A DNA stretch of 64,000 nucleotides from Pseudoxanthomonas sp. SL93 (GCF_026625825.1 NZ_CP113065.1:434001-498000), one strand, 5' to 3'; numbered from the stretch's first letter, positions 39,815-49,006 are shown. The notes: generated from the letters alone by a model not told the origin. Program-made: numbers and translations.

Positions 39815-41218
39815 TCACACCAGACCTGTGGCGTAGAACACGCCGATGACCACGAACACCGCGGCGGTCTTGATCAGGGTGATGGCGAAGATGTCCTTGT
39901 AGGACTGCCTGTGGGTCAGGCCGGTGACAGCCAGCAGGGTGATGACGGCACCATTGTGGGGCAGGGTGTCCATGCCGCCCGACGCCATCGAGGCCACCCG
40001 GTGCAGCACCTCCATCGGGATGCCGGCCGCGTTGGCATTGGCGATGAAGCTGTCCGCCATCGCCGCCAGTGCGATGCTCATGCCGCCGGAGGCCGAGCCG
40101 GTGATGCCGGCCAGCGCGGTGACCGAGATGGCTTCGTTGACCAGCGGATCGGGAATGGCCTGCAGCGCATTGGCGACCACCAGGAAGCCGGGCAGTGCGG
40201 CGATGACGGCACCGAAGCCGTATTCCGATGCGGTGTTCATCGAGGCCAACAAGGCGCCGCCGATGGCGCTCTTCGTGCCTTCGGCGAAGCTGGCGAACAC
40301 CGGCTTCCACGCGAACACGATGACCGACACGATGCCCACCAGCAGCGCGCCCTGCACGGCCCAGATGGCGGCAACCTTCGAGACTTCCTGCACGACCGGC
40401 GCAGGATTGCCGATGACGGCCGGGACGAACGACTGGCTTTCGCCATAGAAGCCGGGGATCCAGCGGGTAAACAGGAAATTGGCCACGCCGACCAGCAGCA
40501 GCGGCAGGATGGCGATCAGCGGATGCGCCAGGCGATCGCCCTTGAACGGTTCCGGCTCGTTGCGCAGTTCCGCGCTGCCTGCGTAGCCCTCGCCGCTGCG
40601 CGCGGCCACGCGGCGGCGCCATTCCAGGTAGGTCATGCCCACGACCAGGATGAAAACGCCGCCGATCGTGCCCAGTGCCGGCGCGGCCCAGCCGGTGGTG
40701 CCGAAGAACGAGGTGGGGATGATGTTCTGGATCTGCGGCGTGCCCGGCAGCGCGTCCATGGTGAAGGTGAAGGCGCCCAGCGCGATGGTGCCCGGCACCA
40801 GCCGCTTGGGGATATCGCTCTGGCGAAACAGCTCGGCCGCGAACGGATACACCGCGAACACCACCACGAACAGCGACACGCCGCCGTAGGTCAGCAGTGC
40901 GCAGACCAGCACGATGGACAGCATCGCGCGCTGCGCCCCGACCACCTTGATGGTGGCGGCGACAATGGCCTTGGAGAAACCCGAGATCTCGATCAGCTTG
41001 CCGAACACCGCGCCCAACAGGAACACCGGGAAATACAGCTTCAAGAAGCCGACCATCTTGTCCATGAACAGGCCGGTGAACATCGGCGCCACCAGCGACG
41101 GATCGGTCAGCAGCACCGCGCCCAGCGCCGCGATCGGCGCGAACAGGATGACACTGTAGCCGCGGTAGGCCACGAACATCAGGAAACACAGCGCGGCCAG
41201 CACGATCAGGAACGACAT
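39815..41218 (-). CDS. GntP-family permease (candidate 3-hydroxybutyrate/short-chain acid importer)
   Basis: Inner-membrane proton symporter of the GntP (gluconate permease-like) family, 467 residues. ATG at 41218 follows GAGGAG; the longer frame to 41350 is rejected. About 12 hydrophobic segments, with GGVSLFVVVFAVYPFAAELF, DALPGTPQIQNIIPTSFFGT and ITGSASGGMSIALAAM as conserved loops. GntP-type permeases are found next to bdhA in other bacteria such as Pseudomonas. Here a motif shared with the bdhA promoter region lies 70 bases upstream, so 3-hydroxybutyrate is a reasonable but unproven substrate. Divergent from the TonB-dependent receptor. Confidence 0.85.
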   Translation of the reverse strand: MSFLIVLAALCFLMFVAYRGYSVILFAPIAALGAVLLTDPSLVAPMFTGLFMDKMVGFLKLYFPVFLLGAVFGKLIEISGFSKAIVAATIKVVGAQRAMLSIVLVCALLTYGGVSLFVVVFAVYPFAAELFRQSDIPKRLVPGTIALGAFTFTMDALPGTPQIQNIIPTSFFGTTGWAAPALGTIGGVFILVVGMTYLEWRRRVAARSGEGYAGSAELRNEPEPFKGDRLAHPLIAILPLLLVGVANFLFTRWIPGFYGESQSFVPAVIGNPAPVVQEVSKVAAIWAVQGALLVGIVSVIVFAWKPVFASFAEGTKSAIGGALLASMNTASEYGFGAVIAALPGFLVVANALQAIPDPLVNEAISVTALAGITGSASGGMSIALAAMADSFIANANAAGIPMEVLHRVASMASGGMDTLPHNGAVITLLAVTGLTHRQSYKDIFAITLIKTAAVFVVIGVFYATGLV

Positions 41219-41288
41219 CCGACACTCCTCGGCCAGCGCCGACTCCAGGTGCGGCGAGTATCCGCAGCCATGGGCCAGCCGTCCCACT

Positions 41289-41304
41289 GTACGAAGGTAC
41301 GATG
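41289..41304 (-). promoter_or_regulatory. Candidate operator shared with the bdhA region (gntP side)
   Basis: GTACGAAGGTACGATG; read towards gntP it is CATCGTACCTTCGTAC. It matches the site at 49827-49842 at 14 of 16 positions. Towards gntP, GATACT (a -10-like hexamer) begins 26 bases after the motif, which fits an activator site overlapping or replacing the -35 region. Confidence 0.5.
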
Positions 41305-41390
41305 CCGCCCGCGCGGTCCCGGCCCTAGTGTTCGCTTCAATCGGCGGCATCCGTCCGCCGCCATGTCATACCCGGGAGGAGGGGAGACCC

Positions 41391-43610
41391 ATGAAGCGCA
41401 AGCACCTGAGCCTGGCCATCGGTTGTGTCCTGTTGTCGTCCATGCCAATGGCATGGGCGCAGGACAGCACCGGCGCCAGCCAACCGCCAGCCACCAGCGC
41501 CACCACGCTCGATTCGGTCAAGGTCACCGCGCGCAAGCGCGAGGAGACCCTGCAGGACGTCCCGGTGGCCGTCACCGCCTTCACCGCGGAAACGCTGGAC
41601 CAGATGGGTATCGACGACATCGGCGAGCTGGATGCGCAGGTGCCCAACCTGACCATCTATGCCGCACGCGGTTCCACCAGCACGGTCACCGCCTACATCC
41701 GCGGCGTCGGCCAGGCCGATCCGCTGTGGGGCGTGGACCCGGGCGTGGGCATCTACCTGGACGACGTGTACATCGCCCGTCCGCAGGGTGCGCTGCTCGA
41801 CGTGTTCGACGTGGAGCGCATCGAAGTGCTGCGTGGCCCGCAGGGCACGCTGTACGGCAAGAACACCATCGGCGGCGCCATCAAGTACATCTCGCGCGGC
41901 CTGCCGCAGGAGACCACCGGCTTCGCCTCGGTCACCGTGGGCAACTACAACCAGCTGGACGTGAAGGCCGCGCTGGGCGGCGAGATCGGCGGCAAGGACA
42001 GCGGCCTGCGCGGTCGCGTGTCGGTGGCCAGCATGAACCGCGACGGCTTCGGCGAGAACACCTATACCGACCAGGACGTCAGCGACAAGGAGATCAACGC
42101 GGCACGCTTCCAGCTGGGTGCCTATGCCGGCGACGACCTCGACATCCAGTTCGCGTTCGACTACATGGACGACCAGTCCGGCGTGCGCGGCGCCAAGATG
42201 CTCGCGCCCAATCCGCTGGCGCCGGCTTATCCGCCCACCGAAGACCGCTACGACATCCGCAGCGGCATGAAGAACATCAACGACACCGAGATGAAGGGGG
42301 CTTCGGCCACGGTCAACTGGCGTGCGACCGACAACTGGGCGTTCAAGTACATCATCGCCAAGCGGGAGTCGGACACCGAAACCAACATCGACTTCGACAC
42401 TACGCCGCTGCCGCTGGTGGACGTGCGCGCCTTCTACAGCGACAGCCAGGTCAGCCAGGAACTGCAGGCCAACTTCGACGGCGGCGGACGCGCGCGCGGC
42501 GTGATGGGCCTGTACTGGTTCAACGGCGACGCCGGTGGGCAGGTGTTGAACTACTTCTCCAATCCATTGCTGCCGCCCGCCCTGACCAATCCGCTGTTCG
42601 GCGATACCCAGGGCGTGGTCAACACCGAAAGCATCGCGCTGTACGCGGACTGGACCTTCGACCTGACCGATCGCCTGAAGCTGGACGTGGGCGCGCGCTA
42701 CACCGACGAGGACAAGCACGCCATCGCGCTGAACCGCTTCTACACCAACAACCAGTACACCACCTCGTGGGGCACGGCGGCCAATTTCGACAAGACGGTC
42801 AACTTCAAGAACGTCTCGCCGAAGGTCTCGCTGGACTACCAGATCACGCCGGACATCATGGTCTACGGCCTGGCGTCGCGTGGCTTCAAGTCGGGCGGCT
42901 ACAACATCCGCGCCAACACCACCGCGGTGCCGCGCTCGGGCGAGCCGTTCGACGACGAGAAGGTCGACAGCTTCGAAGTGGGCAGCAAGATGTCGCTGCT
43001 CGACCAGCGCATGTTCCTGAACCTGGCCTACTTCTACAACAAGTACGAGGACATCCAGCTGTCGGTGTTCACCTCGTACACCCTGCCCAACGGCAGCCAG
43101 AGCTTCTTCGGCGACTTCACCAACGCCGGCAAGGGCACCGTGCAGGGCGTCGAAGTGGAATACCAGTTCCTGCCCACGCAGAACTGGCTGATCAGCGGCA
43201 ACCTGGCCTGGCTGGATGCGGAATACGACGAGTTCATCACCAGCGGCGTCAACGTGGCCGACACGCAGTACTTCACCAACGCGCCCGAGTTCTCCGGTGC
43301 CGTCAACGTGGAATACCGCACCGACTTGGCCAATGGTGGCCGCCTGTCCGCGCGCGTGGGCTATTCGTACCAGTCGGAAGTGTGGCCCACCACCGACCTG
43401 AGCCCGGTGATCAAGCAGGAAGGGTATGGCCTGGCGAATGCGGGCGTCATCTGGAAGGTCAACGATGCGTGGAGCCTGTCGCTGCAGGGCAGCAACCTGA
43501 CCGACGAGGAATACCGCACCACCGGCTACAACATCCCGGCGTACGGCGTGCTGACCGGGTTCTACGGGACGCCGAGGCAGTACAGCCTGACCGCGCGCTA
43601 CGACTTCTGA
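41391..43610 (+). CDS. TonB-dependent outer-membrane receptor
   Basis: A 739-residue TonB-dependent transporter for an unidentified ligand. ATG at 41391 follows GGGAGGAGGGG; signal peptide at 1-23 (SSMPMAWA then QDS). A TonB-box-like LDSVKVTARKREE is followed by the plug domain (VAVTAFTAETLDQMG, YIRGVG, VERIEVLRGPQGTLYGKNT). The rest is a beta barrel ending with the typical C-terminal aromatic (SLTARYDF). It looks like the IroN/FhuE-like iron-complex group in sequence style, but xanthomonads use such receptors for many substrates. The divergent GntP gene may import what the receptor brings in. Confidence 0.92.
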   Translation: MKRKHLSLAIGCVLLSSMPMAWAQDSTGASQPPATSATTLDSVKVTARKREETLQDVPVAVTAFTAETLDQMGIDDIGELDAQVPNLTIYAARGSTSTVTAYIRGVGQADPLWGVDPGVGIYLDDVYIARPQGALLDVFDVERIEVLRGPQGTLYGKNTIGGAIKYISRGLPQETTGFASVTVGNYNQLDVKAALGGEIGGKDSGLRGRVSVASMNRDGFGENTYTDQDVSDKEINAARFQLGAYAGDDLDIQFAFDYMDDQSGVRGAKMLAPNPLAPAYPPTEDRYDIRSGMKNINDTEMKGASATVNWRATDNWAFKYIIAKRESDTETNIDFDTTPLPLVDVRAFYSDSQVSQELQANFDGGGRARGVMGLYWFNGDAGGQVLNYFSNPLLPPALTNPLFGDTQGVVNTESIALYADWTFDLTDRLKLDVGARYTDEDKHAIALNRFYTNNQYTTSWGTAANFDKTVNFKNVSPKVSLDYQITPDIMVYGLASRGFKSGGYNIRANTTAVPRSGEPFDDEKVDSFEVGSKMSLLDQRMFLNLAYFYNKYEDIQLSVFTSYTLPNGSQSFFGDFTNAGKGTVQGVEVEYQFLPTQNWLISGNLAWLDAEYDEFITSGVNVADTQYFTNAPEFSGAVNVEYRTDLANGGRLSARVGYSYQSEVWPTTDLSPVIKQEGYGLANAGVIWKVNDAWSLSLQGSNLTDEEYRTTGYNIPAYGVLTGFYGTPRQYSLTARYDF

Positions 43611-43639
43611 GTCTGCGCAAGGCCATGACGAGTGACCGG

Positions 43640-43665
43640 CAGCGGCGGGCGAAAGCCCGCCGCTG
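43640..43665 (+). terminator. Terminator after the TonB-dependent receptor
   Basis: Perfect eleven-pair stem CAGCGGCGGGC/GCCCGCCGCTG with a GAAA tetraloop, 29 bases after the stop. Very stable, but without a T run. Confidence 0.6.
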
Positions 43666-43848
43666 CTGCGTTATGCTCCCGCGCATGTCCTCCCGCCCCG
43701 TAGCGTGCGCCGTGCGCACGATCACTGAATCCACCGTGCGTGACGTGCGGTCCGGGGACCACCCGGCATCGGTGGTGGTGGCAGGGTTCCTGCGCGGGTT
43801 CCCGAGTGGCGAGGCCGTGTGCACGGCGCACGCTACGCTGGAGTGGCC

Positions 43849-46800
43849 GTGCTGAGCGTCGGCATGGTGGTGCTGGCCGCGTTGCTGTGGCTGGGCGTGC
43901 TGTTCGGTTCGGCGCTGTATGCCGAGCGCCACCCGCGCGTGCTGGCGACCCAGTGGCCCTACATCTATGCGCTGTCGCTGGCGGTGTACTGCACCTCGTG
44001 GACGTTCTTCGGCACGGTGACGCAGGCGGCGCGCTACGGCTGGCCATTGCCGCCCACGTTCGTCGGCACCATCCTGCTGTACGCGTGCGGTGCATTCCTG
44101 CTGGTGCGGCTGGTCCGCCTGGCGCGCGAATCCAATGCCACCTCGCTGGCCGACCTGATCGCCACGCGGCTGGGCAAGGACGGCTGGCTGGCGGCCGCGG
44201 TCACGCTGATCGCCGCGCTGGGGCTGATCCCCTACATCGCGCTGCAGCTGAAAGCCGTGGCGATGAGTTTCGCGTTGCTGACCCGTTCGCCGGGCAGCGA
44301 CGACCTGCCGGCCTGGCAGGACAGCGCGCTTTACGTGGCGCTGGCGATGGCCGTGTTCGCCATGCTGTTCGGCACGCGCCGCGCCAGCGCGGTGGAACAC
44401 AACCGTGGCCTGGTACTGGCGATGGCCTTCGAGTCGCTGTTCAAGCTGGCCGCGATGCTGGCGTTGGGGCTGTTCGTGTGGTTCGGCCTGCCGGACGTGG
44501 TGGCGGCACCGCCGCCGGTGGCGCCCGCGTCGACGACGTACGGCTTCATGCCCCTGGTGGTGTTGGGCGTGCTCGCGATGTTCACCCTGCCGCACCAGAT
44601 CCACGTGGGCGTGGTGGAGTGCCGCGACGAGGCCCACGTACGCACCGCGCGCTGGATGTTCCCGCTTTACATGGTGCTGATGGCAGCACCGCTGCTGCCG
44701 CTGGCGCGTGCCGGCGGCGCGATGTTCGGCGATACGGTGCCGTCCGACCTGTACGTGCTGGCACTGCCGTTGTCGCAGGGCCAGCAAGGGCTGGCGCTGC
44801 TGGCATTCCTCGGAGGATTGAGTGCCGCCACCGGCATGGTGGTGGTCAGCACGCTGACGCTCAGCCTGATGATCGGCAACCACTGGCTGGCGCCCGGCCT
44901 GTTGCGCGGTGGCTGGTTGCGTGGGACCGGCGGCGACCTGCGTGGCGCGGTGCTGACGCAGCGGCGCATCGGCATCATGGCGGTGATGCTGCTGGCGTGG
45001 GCGTACAGCCGCCTGATCGCGGGTAACGACGCGCTGGCCGACGTGGGCGCGGTGTCGTTCTCCGCGCTGGCCACGCTGGCGCCGGCATTGGCGTTCGCCA
45101 TCTGGCGCCCGCAGACATCGCCGCGTGCCGTCATCGCCGGCATCGTGGCGGGGTTCCTGGTCTGGGCATGGCTGTTGCTGTTGCCGGTGGCGATGGATGC
45201 ACGCGGTGTTTCCCCGGCGTGGCTGCACACGGGGCCGTTCGGCCTGTCCGGTCTGTCGCCCGATGGCTTCTTCGGCCTGACCGGATGGAGCCGCCTGGGG
45301 CGTGCAGTCGGTGTCAGCTTGTTCGTCGGCACGGTGGTCACGCTGCTGGTGGCCAGCTGGCGGGGCAGTGCACCGCGCCGGCACGACAGCCGGGGTTTCG
45401 ATGCGCAGACACTGCGGGATGCCGGCCGCCGCTTCCTGCCACGCGAACGCGTGGAGGAGCTGCTGCTGGGCGCGCCGCGCACCGGGCCGGTGCCGGCCGC
45501 CATCGAGGCACGGCTGGAGCGCGAACTGGCGGCGGTGCTGGGTTCGGCCTCCGCGCGCCTGCTGATGGATGCCGCGCGCCGCGAGAGCGGCGACCTGGAA
45601 ACCGTGGCCGCCATCGTCGGCGAGGTCTCGCAGGACCTTCGCTTCAACCAGCAGGTGCTGGAGGCCGCGCTGCAGAACATGAGCCAGGGCATCAGCGTGG
45701 TGGATCGCGACCAGCGCCTGGTGGCCTGGAACCGGCGCTACGAACAGATGTTCGGGTTCCCGCCGGAGCTGCTGCAGGTCGGGCGCCCGATCGCCGACCT
45801 GACCCGCTGGGCGCTGCAGCGCATGCCGCAGCGCGGCCAGGACGAACGCGCGCTGGACCGTCGCCTGGCCTTCATGCGTGCCGGCACGCCGCACCTGACC
45901 GAGCGCGTGTTCCCCGATGGCAGCATCGTGGAAATCCGCGGCAACCCGATGCCGGGCGGTGGATTCGTGGCGACCTACACCGACGTCACCGCCTCGCGCC
46001 AGGCCGAGCGCGAACTGAAGCTGGCCAACGAAACGCTTGAGCAGCGCGTGGTGGAGCGCACCACGCTGCTGGAGACCGCCAAGCGCGAGGCCGAGCATGC
46101 GAACGATGCGAAGAGCCGGTTCCTGACCGCCATCGGGCACGACCTGCTGCAACCGCTGCACGCCGCGCAGCTGTTCACCGATGCGTTGTCGCAGCAGGTG
46201 CTGGAACCGCGCCAGCGCGAATCCGTGGTGCAGGTGCGCGGCGCGCTGGATTCCACCACCGACCTGCTGACTGGCCTGCTGGACATGTCGCGACTGGAAG
46301 CGGGCGGACTGGTGCCGGAACCGCGTGATTTCCCGCTGGCGGAAGTGCTGGAACCGCTGGCATCGGAGTTCCGCGTCCTGGCGCACGAGCGCGGGCTTGC
46401 TTTCCGTTTCGTGCCGACGCGCGCCTGGGTGCACACCGATCCGCAGCTGCTGCGGCGCATCCTGCAGAACTTCCTCGCCAATGCCGTGCGCTACACGCCA
46501 CGTGGCGGCGTGTTGCTGGGCGTGCGCCGCGCGGGTCGCGACGGCCTACGCATCGAAGTGCTGGACACCGGGCCAGGCATCGCGGAAACGGAACAGCGCG
46601 CCATCTTCGAGGAATTCCGCCGCGGCGACGATGTGCCCGGGCAGGGCCTGGGCCTGGGCCTGTCCATCGCCGACCGCATCGCCGGCCTGCTGCAGGCGCC
46701 GCTCTCCTTGCGAAGCCGCCTCGGCCATGGCGCTGCCTTCGTGGTCACGCTGCCGCGCGTCGCGGCGCCGTTGTCCGCGGACGCCATGCCGATAGGCAAG

Positions 46801-47196
46801 CCGGGACTGGGAGGACGTCGTGTGCTGGCGGTCGACAACGATCCCGATGCGCTGGCCGCGCTGCAGCAGGTGCTGGAAGGATGGGGTTGCGAGGTCGCCA
46901 TCGCATCCGGCGGTGCGGGGGCCGAAGCGGCGGTGCAGGCACGCGCCGCCGACCTGTGGCTGTTCGACTACCACCTGGACGACGACGATACCGGCGTGGC
47001 CTTGGCGCTGCGTTTGCAGGCACGCTTCGGCCTGCGGCCGTGCCTGATCCTCAGCGCCGACCAGACCGAAGCGGTGCGGCGCGCCGTGCGTGACGCCGAC
47101 CTGCCACTGCTGGCGAAGCCGGTGAGGCCATTGGCATTGAAATCGGTGCTGGACCGGCTGCTGGCTGCACGGATATCCGATGTGGGAGCGACGTAA
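43849..47196 (+). CDS. Hybrid sensor kinase with SSS transporter-like input domain (CrbS/MxtR type)
   Basis: A 1115-residue membrane sensor. The GTG at 43849 (GGAG upstream) gives LSVGMVVLAALLWLGVLFG, the usual start of this family. Residues about 1-490 form a sodium/solute-symporter-like domain of some 13 helices (YCTSWTFFGTVTQAARYGW, IPYIALQLKAVA). Then follow a STAC-like linker, a PAS domain from about 605 (MSQGISVVDRDQRLVAWNRR), the dimerisation domain with phospho-acceptor His764 in IGHDLLQPLHAAQL, an ATPase domain (NFLANAVRYTP, DTGPGI, GLGLGLSIADRI) and a receiver domain with Asp1040 in LFDYHLDD. This layout is that of CrbS/MxtR kinases, which control acetate use through a LuxR-type regulator; such a regulator lies 1.1 kb downstream. 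The stop lies inside an intergenic repeat. Confidence 0.9.
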   Translation: MLSVGMVVLAALLWLGVLFGSALYAERHPRVLATQWPYIYALSLAVYCTSWTFFGTVTQAARYGWPLPPTFVGTILLYACGAFLLVRLVRLARESNATSLADLIATRLGKDGWLAAAVTLIAALGLIPYIALQLKAVAMSFALLTRSPGSDDLPAWQDSALYVALAMAVFAMLFGTRRASAVEHNRGLVLAMAFESLFKLAAMLALGLFVWFGLPDVVAAPPPVAPASTTYGFMPLVVLGVLAMFTLPHQIHVGVVECRDEAHVRTARWMFPLYMVLMAAPLLPLARAGGAMFGDTVPSDLYVLALPLSQGQQGLALLAFLGGLSAATGMVVVSTLTLSLMIGNHWLAPGLLRGGWLRGTGGDLRGAVLTQRRIGIMAVMLLAWAYSRLIAGNDALADVGAVSFSALATLAPALAFAIWRPQTSPRAVIAGIVAGFLVWAWLLLLPVAMDARGVSPAWLHTGPFGLSGLSPDGFFGLTGWSRLGRAVGVSLFVGTVVTLLVASWRGSAPRRHDSRGFDAQTLRDAGRRFLPRERVEELLLGAPRTGPVPAAIEARLERELAAVLGSASARLLMDAARRESGDLETVAAIVGEVSQDLRFNQQVLEAALQNMSQGISVVDRDQRLVAWNRRYEQMFGFPPELLQVGRPIADLTRWALQRMPQRGQDERALDRRLAFMRAGTPHLTERVFPDGSIVEIRGNPMPGGGFVATYTDVTASRQAERELKLANETLEQRVVERTTLLETAKREAEHANDAKSRFLTAIGHDLLQPLHAAQLFTDALSQQVLEPRQRESVVQVRGALDSTTDLLTGLLDMSRLEAGGLVPEPRDFPLAEVLEPLASEFRVLAHERGLAFRFVPTRAWVHTDPQLLRRILQNFLANAVRYTPRGGVLLGVRRAGRDGLRIEVLDTGPGIAETEQRAIFEEFRRGDDVPGQGLGLGLSIADRIAGLLQAPLSLRSRLGHGAAFVVTLPRVAAPLSADAMPIGKPGLGGRRVLAVDNDPDALAALQQVLEGWGCEVAIASGGAGAEAAVQARAADLWLFDYHLDDDDTGVALALRLQARFGLRPCLILSADQTEAVRRAVRDADLPLLAKPVRPLALKSVLDRLLAARISDVGAT

Positions 47197-47204
47197 GTCG
47201 CGAT
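47183..47204 (+). repeat. GGAGCGACGTAAGTCGCGA repeat, copy A
   Basis: Copy of a short dispersed repeat; the last codons of the sensor kinase (stop at 47194-47196) are inside it. With copy B it forms a hairpin of about 21 pairs between the kinase and the Nudix gene, which may act as a transcript end. Confidence 0.8.
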
Positions 47205-47224
47205 CACGTGTTCGTCGGCGGCCC

Positions 47225-47246
47225 ATCGCGACTTGCGTCGCTCCCA
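47225..47246 (-). repeat. GGAGCGACGTAAGTCGCGA repeat, copy B (inverted)
   Basis: Inverted partner of copy A, 20 bases away. TAGAAT at 47260-47265, a possible -10 for the Nudix gene, follows directly. Confidence 0.8.
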
Positions 47247-47292
47247 CGACAGCAACCGCTAGAATGCGGGCCTGATTCTCCGGAACCCGCAG

Positions 47293-47781
47293 ATGCCTTA
47301 CACCCCCATCGTCGCCACCCTGGGCTATGTGCTGTCGCCCGACCGTTCGCGGGTGCTGCTGATCCATCGCAACGCACGTGCCGATGACCAGCATCTCGGC
47401 AAGTACAACGGGCTGGGCGGCAAGATCGAGCGCGACGAGGATGTGGTGGCGGGCATGCGCCGCGAGATCCACGAGGAAGCCGGCATCCACTGCGACGACA
47501 TGCGCCTGCGGGGCACCATCAGCTGGCCCGGCTTCGGCAAGCACGGCGAAGACTGGCTGGGGTTCGTGTTCGTCATCACCGCCTACAGCGGCACGCCGTT
47601 CGAACGCAATGCCGAAGGCACGCTGGAATGGGTGCCGGTGGACAGGATCCTGGAGCTGCCGCTCTGGGATGGCGACCGCCACTTCCTGCCGTTGGTGTTC
47701 GACGCCGATCCGCGCGCCTTCCACGGCGTCATGCCGTACCGCGATGGCCGCATGGTGTCGTGGGATTATTCGCGGATCTGA
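47293..47781 (+). CDS. Nudix hydrolase, MutT/8-oxo-dGTP diphosphatase-like
   Basis: Nucleoside-diphosphate-linked hydrolase, 162 residues. The Nudix box is complete at residues 43-65 (GKIERD, Glu49, REIHEEAGI at 57-65), so the enzyme should be active with a divalent metal. The N-terminus IVATLGYVLSPDRSRVLLIHR and the following HLGKYNGLGGK match the MutT/NUDT1-like subgroup that cleans oxidised purine nucleotides; the exact substrate is inferred. Isolated gene between two pairs of inverted repeats. Confidence 0.9.
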   Translation: MPYTPIVATLGYVLSPDRSRVLLIHRNARADDQHLGKYNGLGGKIERDEDVVAGMRREIHEEAGIHCDDMRLRGTISWPGFGKHGEDWLGFVFVITAYSGTPFERNAEGTLEWVPVDRILELPLWDGDRHFLPLVFDADPRAFHGVMPYRDGRMVSWDYSRI

Positions 47782-47802
47782 AGGCCGCGCTGCTTGACCC
47801 TG

Positions 47803-47825
47803 TAGGAGCGACGTAGGTCGCGACC
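47803..47825 (+). repeat. GGAGCGACGTAAGTCGCGA repeat, copy C
   Basis: Reads TAGGAGCGACGTAGGTCGCG, one base different in the core from copy A. It lies 21 bases after the Nudix stop. Confidence 0.75.
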
Positions 47826-47927
47826 GGAATGCGAAGGGGTCACTGCACCTTGAATGAGCGTTGCTTCCTACGACGCATGTTTCTCCGCGTCCGGGTTATC
47901 CATGGAACACAGGAGGCTAGGGTCCAC

Positions 47928-47953
47928 GGTCGCGACTTACGTCGCTCCTGCAG
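47928..47953 (-). repeat. GGAGCGACGTAAGTCGCGA repeat, copy D (inverted)
   Basis: Inverted partner of copy C, about 100 bases away. The four copies flank the Nudix gene as two inverted pairs. Confidence 0.75.
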
Positions 47954-47976
47954 AGGGCGGCCACGTGTTCCACGAT

Positions 47977-48227
47977 CCGGCTTGTCCACACGCCATGTGG
48001 AGAGTGCGTGGGAAACCATGTGGATAACCTCGACGGCGCCTTGCGCCGCAAGCCTGTCAACCCGTGTGGCGAATTTTTGACCAGTCCATGACGGGGCGGT
48101 ACCGGACTTGTCCACACCGGCTGTGGATGGTCTGTCGACGAACATGTGGATAAGCGTCGGCACGGGTTGCGGCACAAGGCTGTCAAGCCGTGTGGTGAAA
48201 ATATGACCGCGCCCGTGCAGGGCAGTG
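47977..48227. repeat. Two imperfect 126-bp tandem units with DnaA-box-like sequences
   Basis: The 543-base gap between the Nudix and response regulator genes has no convincing gene. It holds repeats C and D and then two units with a 126-base period. Each unit has TTGTCCACA (47982-47990; 48108-48116) and, 37 bases on, a perfect TGTGGATAA (48019-48027; 48145-48153), the complement of the consensus DnaA box TTATCCACA. Weaker matches are TGTGGATGG at 48122 and TTATCCATG at 47896. Each unit ends with a conserved tail, CTGTCAA.CCGTGTGG.GAA then TGACC. A truncated third unit may begin near 48237 (GTTCCACGTGCG). Confidence 0.7.
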
Positions 48228-48324
48228 GAGATGCGATGTTCCACGTGCGATGCGCATGTCCTTCGCGATCTTTCTGCCAGCCCCTCATCCCGGCTTGCGC
48301 CGGGATGATGGTACTCAAGAGGCA

Positions 48325-48990
48325 TCAGCCTTCGACGTGCCGCGCCGGATCAGACAGTTCCAGTTCGCGCAGTACCACGCCGGCCTGCGTGCGGTTGCGT
48401 ACGCCCAGCCGGTCGAAGATGGCCGACAGGTGCGCCTTCACCGTGCGTTCCTGCACGTCCAGGCGGTCGGCGATCTGCTTGTTCAGCAGACCCTGCGCCA
48501 CCAGCGTCAGCACGCGGAACTGCTGCGGCGACAGGCTGGCCAGGCGTGCCGCCAGTTCGGTGTCGTGTTCGGAGGACTGCGCGCGCGATACCGCACCGCG
48601 CAGCGATGCAGGCAGCCACTGTTCGCACGCCAGCACGCTGCGGATGGCATCGCGCAGTTCGTCCAGCCCGGAACTCTTCGGCAGGTAACCCGCGGCGCCG
48701 TGATCCAGTGCGCGCCGCACCACGCGCGGGTCGTCGTTGGCCGACACCACGATCACCGCGACCGCGGGGTACTGCGCGCGTACCGCCGCCAGCCCGGCCA
48801 GCCCGTGGTTGCCGGGCATGTGCAGGTCCAGTAGCACCAGGTCGATGTCGTCGTGCGCTTCCAGCGCGGCCAGCACGCTGTCCAGCGATTCGGCTTCCAG
48901 GACCGACAGCTGGGCCACGGCATCCGCGGCGGCGCCGCGCAGGGCGGCACGGAACAGCGGGTGGTCGTCGGCGATCAGCAGGGTTGGCAT
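48325..48990 (-). CDS. LuxR/NarL-family response regulator (CrbR/ErdR-like)
   Basis: Two-component response regulator, 221 residues: receiver domain with acidic pair Asp8/Asp9, phospho-acceptor Asp55 in LVLLDLHMPG and Lys105 in GYLPKSSG, then a LuxR helix-turn-helix (LSPQQFRVLTLVAQGLLNKQIADRL, ERTVKAHLSAIFDRLGV, split here by the recognition loop). It is the likely partner of the CrbS/MxtR-like kinase at 43849-47196. It starts 16 bases after the bdhA stop on the same strand, so it is probably co-transcribed with bdhA. Confidence 0.92.
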   Translation of the reverse strand: MPTLLIADDHPLFRAALRGAAADAVAQLSVLEAESLDSVLAALEAHDDIDLVLLDLHMPGNHGLAGLAAVRAQYPAVAVIVVSANDDPRVVRRALDHGAAGYLPKSSGLDELRDAIRSVLACEQWLPASLRGAVSRAQSSEHDTELAARLASLSPQQFRVLTLVAQGLLNKQIADRLDVQERTVKAHLSAIFDRLGVRNRTQAGVVLRELELSDPARHVEG

Positions 48991-49006
48991 GTAGGTCCTG
49001 GGCGGT

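Noticed and set aside
39785..43855. 1356-residue plus-strand frame across gntP and the TonB receptor
   Set aside because: Overlaps two well-supported genes on both strands and shows shadow-frame composition.
43459..46434. 991-residue minus-strand frame opposite the sensor kinase
   Set aside because: Shadow of the kinase gene; Gln/His/Arg-rich without domain features.
47977..48227. Tandem small RNA genes
   Set aside because: Considered because of the two similar units, but I see no promoter plus terminator pair in either unit and the one hairpin (CGGCGC-CTT-GCGCCG) is not conserved in the second.
47840..48325. 161-residue minus-strand frame over the DnaA-box region
   Set aside because: Its repeated peptide follows only from the 126-bp tandem DNA repeat; overlapping frames on the other strand are equally open and none has a good start.
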